Assembly: GCF_002208135.1 (NCBI RefSeq)
Contig: NZ_CP021646.1
Location: forward strand, 3,102,001 to 3,166,000
Reading direction: 5' to 3'
Source: Pseudoalteromonas piscicida
GTDB taxonomy: Bacteria; Pseudomonadota; Gammaproteobacteria; Enterobacterales; Alteromonadaceae
Length of the DNA stretch: 64,000 bases
Part shown: positions 58,690-64,000 of the stretch, piece after piece
How positions within the stretch are numbered: position 1 is the first letter of the stretch
Layout of the letters: each line of letters opens with the position of its first letter
Position numbers and translations under genes: made by a program
The notes under the pieces: model-generated
Database searches by the model: none
Seen by the model: only the letters and a program-made list of their open reading frames with translations
Told to the model about the DNA's origin: nothing

Positions 58690-60114
58690 TTACTGTTGTC
58701 TTGTCAATGAAGTGGTGGATTTGGATTTTAGCAAAGTTATAAGTAAAACCAAGCCAGCTGACGTAGCCAAAGCATAAATGACTAAAGCAAAGAAATCTGA
58801 TACGAAGAAGTAATGCTGAATTAATAAACTAATAAGCAAAGCGAAAGTTGTGATCATCAGTCCTGGTAGTAAAGATTTAATAAACTCAAAGATACCTTTA
58901 TTTGTGAAAGGGGTAACCAGAATAAACCAATGCACTGCCAATACAGCGCCCTGTAATATGGCTAATGCCAAAGCTAGTTCATATAAGCCACGAGATACCA
59001 TAGCAAGTATGATGACAGCTCTGAGCAAAGAGAGCGCTAAGTTCCAAACAAATGAGCGCCGAACAGCACCCGATGCTTGTAAAAGTGGACCACATGGGTT
59101 GATAAGTGCCGTCGAAAGCATCGCAATTGCCATAACGGACACTAGCTGATTATGCTCCAGCCAACTTTTACCAAAAGCCAGTACAAGTGTCGGCTCTGCA
59201 AAGCAAGCGATGCCTATGTACAGAGGTATGTTAATACAACCAAGCGCCATCATTAACTTAATATATAAGTTTCCCTTTTGTTGCACATTGAGCTTCACCA
59301 ATGATGGAAACGTCACTCGATTAACGATCGGATTAATGAACTGCAGCGCCGGTTTGGCAACAAGTTCCTTAATATAGGAGTAAACGCCTAACACCTCAGC
59401 CCCCATAACTTTGGCGACTACAAGCTGATCAAACTGTCGGCTTAAAAAACTCACCACACCTTCAGCACTTTGATAGATACCATAACGTAACGGTCCTCTG
59501 AGTTTTTTTACTCGAGGTAAAGCAAATCCTAACTCATCTTTACCGTACCAGCTGGTACATAAGGCGATAAACATCGCGTTTGTTAGCTGCGCTGATAGCG
59601 CTGCCTCAATGGTTGCACCTTGTTGAAGCAGATATACTAGGGTCAATAAAGAAGCTACCGAGGCAAACACTTCAATTGTGGCTAGCTGTTTAAACGCGAG
59701 TCGCTTTTGTAATATTGCCGTTGGCTGCGCTGCAGCACCTCTTAAAAGCAATAGTGAGCCAATCCAAAGGTGATAATCAGCAAGGTTCGAAATATTAAAG
59801 AATGCCTCAATAACAGGCAGCAAAAATAGGATTAATGCAGCCATAACAGCAACTAAAAGCAAGCCCAGCACATATAGCTGGCATTTAACTTGTTTGTCTA
59901 GCTTGTCAAAATAAATCAATGCGTTAGAAATCCCGGCATCACTCAGTAGCTGAGAAATACTGACCAGTAATGTAACAAAAGCGACTAGACCGAGTTCACC
60001 TAAGGACAAGTATCTCGCTAATAAAATAAATATAACAAACTGTACGCCAGCCTTTGCTAGCGTCGCAACAGCCGACCATGATACACCTTGAGCAAAACGC
60101 TTAAGGTTAGTCAT
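58690..60114 (-). CDS. wzx: WzxC-type polysaccharide flippase, 474 aa
   Basis: A polytopic MOP-family protein with about 14 hydrophobic segments. The N-terminus TNLKRFAQGVSWSAVATLAK and SQLLSDAGISNALIYFDK are typical of the WzxC/RfbX branch. The ATG at 60114 is used; an in-frame start at 60150 would add 12 residues inside the upstream gene. Two other flippase genes exist in the window, one of them frameshifted. Confidence 0.88.
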   Translation of the reverse strand: MTNLKRFAQGVSWSAVATLAKAGVQFVIFILLARYLSLGELGLVAFVTLLVSISQLLSDAGISNALIYFDKLDKQVKCQLYVLGLLLVAVMAALILFLLPVIEAFFNISNLADYHLWIGSLLLLRGAAAQPTAILQKRLAFKQLATIEVFASVASLLTLVYLLQQGATIEAALSAQLTNAMFIALCTSWYGKDELGFALPRVKKLRGPLRYGIYQSAEGVVSFLSRQFDQLVVAKVMGAEVLGVYSYIKELVAKPALQFINPIVNRVTFPSLVKLNVQQKGNLYIKLMMALGCINIPLYIGIACFAEPTLVLAFGKSWLEHNQLVSVMAIAMLSTALINPCGPLLQASGAVRRSFVWNLALSLLRAVIILAMVSRGLYELALALAILQGAVLAVHWFILVTPFTNKGIFEFIKSLLPGLMITTFALLISLLIQHYFFVSDFFALVIYALATSAGLVLLITLLKSKSTTSLTRQQ

Positions 60115-61135
60115 TAGAATCGACCAACATAGCAGCCCATTTAGGGCCAAGCGCTGCCTCGGTAAAAGTGCTTACCATTAATTGCTGATTTATCTCCATC
60201 GGCTGCATAATTAGTTGAGTCAACTCTGCATTAGTTAGCTTTGAGAATTTATTTATATCACCCAGCGAAAACCCCTGTTTAGTTAAGTCGCTATAACTAC
60301 TCGTACACGTATCTAAAAATATAGGCTTCCCTTGCAAGAGCATTGCGTAAACAACATATAGCCCTTGTTGACGTTGATGGGCAAACAAGCTCAAATCTAC
60401 TTTACAAAGTAAACGGTCATATTCTGGCTTTGACATGATAGCAGTAATAGGTATGAAACATTGCCCTAACCTTTTCTGAGCATAGGTAATGATTTCTTGG
60501 ATATACTCTTTTGTTCCCGCATAGTTGAGTGGCATATAAACTTCAAATTCGGGTAAATCAGCATTTGCAACATGGTCAATCAATTGCTTGTGGTTATTTG
60601 CAGGATCGGCAGAATTACCAAGTAAGATCTTTAATTTCTCGTTCTGCCCATTCGCTAAAGTTAAACCGAAGTCAATTAGGGGGTAAGGTAAAATATCGAC
60701 TTTTCGTTTTAGCTTCATATAATTTTTAACAAGTTCCGCATCACCAGAGTTAAGCGTGATAACGCATTGAGCCCTACTTAATAGTAGTCGATGAGCAAAC
60801 CAGTTAAGATAGCCTTTTAAGCCCTGCACATTTTTATTACGATAAATTTCCGCTCCCCACAATACACAGGTAGCTCGGCTTAGCATATGGCTTAACGCTA
60901 GGTTACGAATTAGCACAGGAGAAAATAGACCATGAAATACTAATCTAGTTTCACTAGGTTGCGCATCTAGCGCTTGATACAGTTCCTTTTCACACGAAAA
61001 AAATAAAATGTCTTTATCTTTATTCGTATCGCTCCCCAACACCCAAAAACATTGTTCACTCTCAATGTAGCGTAAATAAAACTCAACCATCGGTTTATAG
61101 TGATGAGGCGTATCTGAAAAGATATGTATTAACAT
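60107..61135 (-). CDS. WecF-type (GT56) 4-acetamido-4,6-dideoxyhexosyltransferase, 342 aa
   Basis: Resembles WecF, which transfers dTDP-Fuc4NAc to lipid II of enterobacterial common antigen. Shared features: LIHIFSDTPHHYKP at the N-terminus, LVFHGLFSP, CVLWGAEIY, LKILLGNSADPANNH and EVYMPLNYAGTKEYIQEI. Its neighbours (VioA-like aminotransferase, acetyltransferase, RmlA, RmlB) would make a dTDP-4-acetamido-4,6-dideoxyhexose, which is the expected donor class. Confidence 0.88.
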   Translation of the reverse strand: MLIHIFSDTPHHYKPMVEFYLRYIESEQCFWVLGSDTNKDKDILFFSCEKELYQALDAQPSETRLVFHGLFSPVLIRNLALSHMLSRATCVLWGAEIYRNKNVQGLKGYLNWFAHRLLLSRAQCVITLNSGDAELVKNYMKLKRKVDILPYPLIDFGLTLANGQNEKLKILLGNSADPANNHKQLIDHVANADLPEFEVYMPLNYAGTKEYIQEIITYAQKRLGQCFIPITAIMSKPEYDRLLCKVDLSLFAHQRQQGLYVVYAMLLQGKPIFLDTCTSSYSDLTKQGFSLGDINKFSKLTNAELTQLIMQPMEINQQLMVSTFTEAALGPKWAAMLVDSND

Positions 61136-61701
61136 TGACCTTTGAACGCTTTTTCTTTTTCAAGAAGTGCTCTACTGCGACTTTTGACAAAACGAGCAGG
61201 AGAACCTGCCACTATTTTAAATTCGTCCACAGAGCGAGTCACTAAGCTTTGTGCACCAACCGCCACACCTTCTTTGAGCGTAACGCCTGGTAACACAATG
61301 GCACCGGCACCAATAATGCAATGTTTGCCAAGATAAACCGGCTTACTAGTCACATTGGTGAAAGCCTCATCTACCGTAGGATTTGTCATCCACTCGCCAC
61401 TGTAGTCATCACTACTTGAATAAATCGTTACTCTCGCAGACAGTCCCGCATAGTCCTCTAAGATGATAGCTGAGTCACCTATGAGTGATGAGTATGCGCC
61501 TATGTGTATATAGTTGCCTAACGTGATCCCTTCAGAGCCTGCCGATAGAATACAAAAATCGTCTATGCGTACATTATCACCGAGCGATATCCTCTCAATG
61601 CCAAATAAAGAAGCCTTTCTAGATACCAAACAATTATCGCCGACGGCTTTAATCCCTAATTCTATCAACTCAGCTTTGCTATAGTGTTGTTTGTGCGCCA
61701 T
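61129..61701 (-). CDS. Left-handed beta-helix sugar acetyltransferase, 190 aa
   Basis: Hexapeptide repeats (ISLGDNVRIDDFCILSAGSE, ITLGNYIHIGAYSSLIG, GKHCIIGAGAIVLPGVTLKE) of the maltose/galactoside acetyltransferase-like group, with a candidate catalytic His in KHCIIGAG or NYIHIG. It overlaps the aminotransferase gene by 23 bases and the WecF-type gene by 7, so coupled translation is likely. Probable role: N-acetylation of the dTDP-4-amino sugar. Confidence 0.86.
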   Translation of the reverse strand: MAHKQHYSKAELIELGIKAVGDNCLVSRKASLFGIERISLGDNVRIDDFCILSAGSEGITLGNYIHIGAYSSLIGDSAIILEDYAGLSARVTIYSSSDDYSGEWMTNPTVDEAFTNVTSKPVYLGKHCIIGAGAIVLPGVTLKEGVAVGAQSLVTRSVDEFKIVAGSPARFVKSRSRALLEKEKAFKGQC

Positions 61702-62791
61702 CTACTTCTCGAAACTTATTTAGTAAAACAATAATGTTATCACAAATATAATCTATGTCTTTTAACCGGAGCTCATAATACATAGGCAAACATAAGATCG
61801 TTCGTGAAATCGATTTTGAACAAGGCAAGTCTCTATATTCCGTGTAAAGCTTAAGTTCATTGAGATCAGGGAAGAAATACCGACGTGTTTGAATGCCAAT
61901 ACTTTCTAGGTGTTCACGCACATACAACAACTCGTGTTCGCTATTAAATAATACGGAAAGATAGGAGCCATTCGTACTCGTATTAGATTTCCAATGCTGG
62001 AAATTGAGCAAACCTTTGAGGCGATATTTATAACGATTAAATAGCTCGACTCGATGCGCGAGAATATCGTCAATATGATTAAACACACACAAGCCCATTG
62101 CAGCGTGCATTTCGCTCATTTTTGCATTCGTACCGATGAGCACGGGAATTTGCTGCTCATTTTGACCAAAGTTTATTATTTTCTGTGCTTTTTCTAGATC
62201 GCTACGATGTTTAAAGATAACCGCTCCCCCTTCTACGGTATGGAACAGCTTTGTCGCATGGAGGCTAAGGGTTGCACAGTCACCGTACTTTAACAAAGAC
62301 TCACCTTTGTATTTACTCGCAAAGCAGTGCGCAGCATCGTAAATGACTTTTAGTTGGTATTGCTCGGCGATCCTGTTTATTGCTTCTACATCACAGGGAT
62401 TAGCAAATACATGCACGGGCACTAAAGCATCGGCCCACTCTAGATCCGCGCTATCTAATTTACTTGGGTCTAAATTAAATGTATTGGGGCAAATATCACT
62501 GAAGCGGGTTGCAATATTTTGCATACGTAGCGAGCCCAGGGTGGCGGCAAACGTGAACGGTGTTGTAATGGCTTTAGTGATACCCATGACTTGATAAGCA
62601 ATGTGCAGTGCCATCGTGCCATTCGCCACAAGCAGGATATGCTCAACCCCTAAATACGCTTTTAACTTTTCGACTAACTCAGCTTCACATGGGCCTTTGT
62701 TCGTAAGCCTATTTCTTGCAAAGATCTCTGTGATTTGTTTTTGGTATAAATCTAATTCAGGTAGGAAGGGCTGTACTATGGGGTATTTCAC
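61679..62791 (-). CDS. VioA-like dTDP-4-amino-4,6-dideoxyhexose aminotransferase, 370 aa
   Basis: DegT-family PLP enzyme, lysine Lys181 in LSLHATKLFHTVEGGA, with VIYDAAHCFASKYKG for the cofactor. The N-terminus PIVQPFLPELDLYQKQI and RNRLTNKGP match VioA-like enzymes that aminate dTDP-4-keto-6-deoxyglucose. First gene of its operon, about 90 bases after a candidate promoter, with a JUMPstart-like element in the leader. The stereochemistry of the product (Qui4N or Fuc4N) cannot be told. Confidence 0.87.
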   Translation of the reverse strand: MKYPIVQPFLPELDLYQKQITEIFARNRLTNKGPCEAELVEKLKAYLGVEHILLVANGTMALHIAYQVMGITKAITTPFTFAATLGSLRMQNIATRFSDICPNTFNLDPSKLDSADLEWADALVPVHVFANPCDVEAINRIAEQYQLKVIYDAAHCFASKYKGESLLKYGDCATLSLHATKLFHTVEGGAVIFKHRSDLEKAQKIINFGQNEQQIPVLIGTNAKMSEMHAAMGLCVFNHIDDILAHRVELFNRYKYRLKGLLNFQHWKSNTSTNGSYLSVLFNSEHELLYVREHLESIGIQTRRYFFPDLNELKLYTEYRDLPCSKSISRTILCLPMYYELRLKDIDYICDNIIVLLNKFREVDGAQTTL

Positions 62792-62823
62792 TCGGCACTC
62801 TACATGTTTGCGATACTGCCAAG

Positions 62824-62850
62824 CAGTTTACCGAATGGCTTAATAGATAG
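62824..62850 (-). promoter_or_regulatory. JUMPstart-like element in the leader of the right-hand operon
   Basis: The minus strand here reads TTCTATCTATTAAGCCA and then TTCGGTA. Against the JUMPstart segment TGGTAGCTGTTAAGCCA followed by GGGGCGGTA, 13 of 17 bases match by hand count, including TTAAGCCA, and CGGTA recurs two bases closer. It lies between the candidate promoter and the first start codon. RfaH is encoded in the same island. Confidence 0.5.
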
Positions 62851-62879
62851 AAAGTACAAAGTTTTTATACTTTTTATTT

Positions 62880-62908
62880 TGTATAACGATAAAACGCATA
62901 AAAGTAAA
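62880..62908 (-). promoter_or_regulatory. Candidate promoter of the right-hand operon
   Basis: Minus strand: -35 TTTACT (62903-62908), 17-base spacer, -10 TATACA (62880-62885), both 4/6 matches. The -35 touches the terminator of the upstream S-layer-like gene. Confidence 0.35.
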
Positions 62909-62931
62909 AAGCGAGCCGAGGCTCGCTTTTT
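62906..62931 (-). terminator. Strong rho-independent terminator of the S-layer-like gene
   Basis: Arms aaaaagcgagc and gctcgcttttt with loop cgag, 20 bases past the stop codon. Symmetric, so active in both directions in principle. It isolates the highly expressed surface-protein gene from the polysaccharide operon. Confidence 0.9.
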
Positions 62932-62950
62932 AGACTAGCTAAAAGTTAAA

Positions 62951-64000
62951 TTAGTTAACTTTAACGTGGTCTTGTACTTCTTTGTTGTAGTAAAGCGCGC
63001 TTACTTCGATGTTAGCTTCTGGAGCGTTAGTAGTAACGCGGATACCAGCAACACCTGTTACTTCATTTTCTTTAGCAAGTGCGTCAACAGCAGCAGTGAT
63101 GTTGTTTACTGCGTGCTTACCAGCTGTGCCAACTTTCTTAGCAGCAACCATTTTGCCGTTGAAGTAAAGTTCAACAGAGATATCACCTTCAACTGTACCG
63201 TTATTAGTTACAGTAATGTAACGTGAGTAAGCATCAGTGAAAGGCATGATTTCAACAAACTCAGTGTCACCGTTTAGTTTCCATGTAGCAACAGCTGAAT
63301 CGTTAGCTAGAGCAAGAACAGCTTTGTCGTCTGCATCAATTAGGTTTACGTCAGCAGTGAAAGTTTGAGCTGTTAGAGCTGATTTTTTAGCATCGTCAGC
63401 AGGTAGAGTGAATGCTACTGCTACGTTACCTGTAGCTAGTGCAGCACCATCTACAACAGCTTTAGCGCTGCTCTTATCAGTAGCGATTGTCGCTTCTTTA
63501 GCACCAACAGTTACTTTGTCAACACCAGCGAAGTCACCAGTAATTACTACTTCATAGCCATCGTTAGTTACTGCACCAGCCTCAACAGCAGTTACAGTGA
63601 AAGCAAGAGAAGCGTCTGAGTATGTGCCGTCAGCGAACTTCTTACGCATTTCAGCTACGTCAATAGTACCTTTACCTTCAGTGATCTCTAGCTTGAACTG
63701 GTTTGCACCTAGGAATACTGTGTCTGTGTCATTCTTAGTTGTATCGATTGAGATACCTTGTGCAGTTTCAGCTTTAGAAGTAAGTGTTACTTTACCTTCG
63801 TTAGCAATAGAAGTTACTTTGAATGCAACAGCAGCATCAGCACCAGCACCAGCTGTTAGGCTATAAACGCCGCCTTTAGTACCAGCAGTACCTGCACCGT
63901 TGTCTTCTACGTTAGTAACACGGAATGTTAGTACTGAATCTGTTGAGTTAAGAAGACCAAATGTTACGTCGTCTTGCGCACCAGCAGTTTCGTCAGCAAC
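62951..64000 (-). CDS. S-layer-like surface protein, C-terminal 349 aa (5' end outside the window)
   Basis: The open frame runs unbroken from the window edge to the stop at 62951; the internal Met at 63649 is not a real start. The protein is Ala/Val/Thr/Asp-rich, nearly free of Cys, and made of repeated Ig-like beta segments (VTVGAKEATIATDKSSAK, FKLEITEGKGTIDVAEM). It ends with a distinct domain (YSRYITVTNNGTVEGDISVE ... VRTT-like, ending YYNKEVQDHVKVN). Codons are extremely biased (GTT, GCT, ACT, GGT, AAC), as in the most highly expressed genes. Pseudoalteromonas S-layer protein Slr4 is the comparison that comes to mind; this is from general resemblance, not alignment. Confidence 0.75.
   Translation of the reverse strand, partial: VADETAGAQDDVTFGLLNSTDSVLTFRVTNVEDNGAGTAGTKGGVYSLTAGAGADAAVAFKVTSIANEGKVTLTSKAETAQGISIDTTKNDTDTVFLGANQFKLEITEGKGTIDVAEMRKKFADGTYSDASLAFTVTAVEAGAVTNDGYEVVITGDFAGVDKVTVGAKEATIATDKSSAKAVVDGAALATGNVAVAFTLPADDAKKSALTAQTFTADVNLIDADDKAVLALANDSAVATWKLNGDTEFVEIMPFTDAYSRYITVTNNGTVEGDISVELYFNGKMVAAKKVGTAGKHAVNNITAAVDALAKENEVTGVAGIRVTTNAPEANIEVSALYYNKEVQDHVKVN

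Overview
The window looks like a chromosomal surface-polysaccharide island of a marine gammaproteobacterium, most likely Pseudoalteromonas or a close relative in the Alteromonadales. The reasons are AT-rich codon use, Wza/Wzb/Wzc export genes, a local RfaH, REP-type hairpin arrays between gene blocks, and an S-layer-like surface protein at the right edge. This is inferred from gene content, not from a marker gene. Almost everything is on the minus strand, so the island reads from right to left. Only one lipoprotein gene (53392-54963) is on the plus strand.

Right block (62951-64000, then 62791-38558). After the 3' end of a strongly codon-biased S-layer-like protein and its terminator comes a long set of operons. 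It starts with a VioA-like aminotransferase, an acetyltransferase, a WecF-type (GT56) transferase, a flippase, a methyltransferase, a GT2 and RmlB/RmlA. Beyond the plus-strand lipoprotein follow a second flippase, a GT4, an asparagine-synthase-like protein, WbpI, a GT4, a WecG/TagA-type transferase, WbpA, WbpB, WbpD, WbpE, a GT2, a Wzy-like polymerase and Ugd. Together these predict UDP-ManNAc3NAcA and a dTDP-4-amino-4,6-dideoxyhexose, assembled by transferases related to those of enterobacterial common antigen. Two leaders in this block carry JUMPstart-like elements, and rfaH sits at the end of it.

Centre (38007-33064). rfaH, a 1.1 kb intergenic region holding a composite hairpin tandem array, wza-wzb-wzc with a good candidate promoter, then a 14-unit hairpin array.

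Left block (32421-2811). WecB and WecC (UDP-ManNAcA), RmlA/C/B/D (dTDP-L-rhamnose), flippase, GT2, EpsG/Wzy-like polymerase, CapA-like, CapK-like, a fused dehydrogenase/Gfo-Idh oxidoreductase, a heparinase-II/III-like protein, a GT4, a PglC-type phosphoglycosyltransferase, a formyltransferase-like protein, a PIG-L deacetylase and a NeuD/PglD acyltransferase. Next is a dedicated acyl module (KAS III, two acyl carrier proteins, two SDR reductases, an AMP-forming acyl ligase), then a PglE-like aminotransferase and a PglF/WbpM-type dehydratase. The reading offered here is that PglF-, PglE-, PglD- and PglC-like enzymes make and load a bacillosamine-type first sugar, and the acyl module supplies an unusual acyl group for an amino sugar. 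YjbH and a codon-biased lipoprotein close the left edge.

Five genes (fused oxidoreductase, CapK-like, second flippase, one GT4, one methyltransferase) each appear to lack exactly one base. Three of the sites are G/C runs of five to seven. These are either assembly errors or real inactivation. No tRNA, rRNA, IS element, integrase or CRISPR array was seen.
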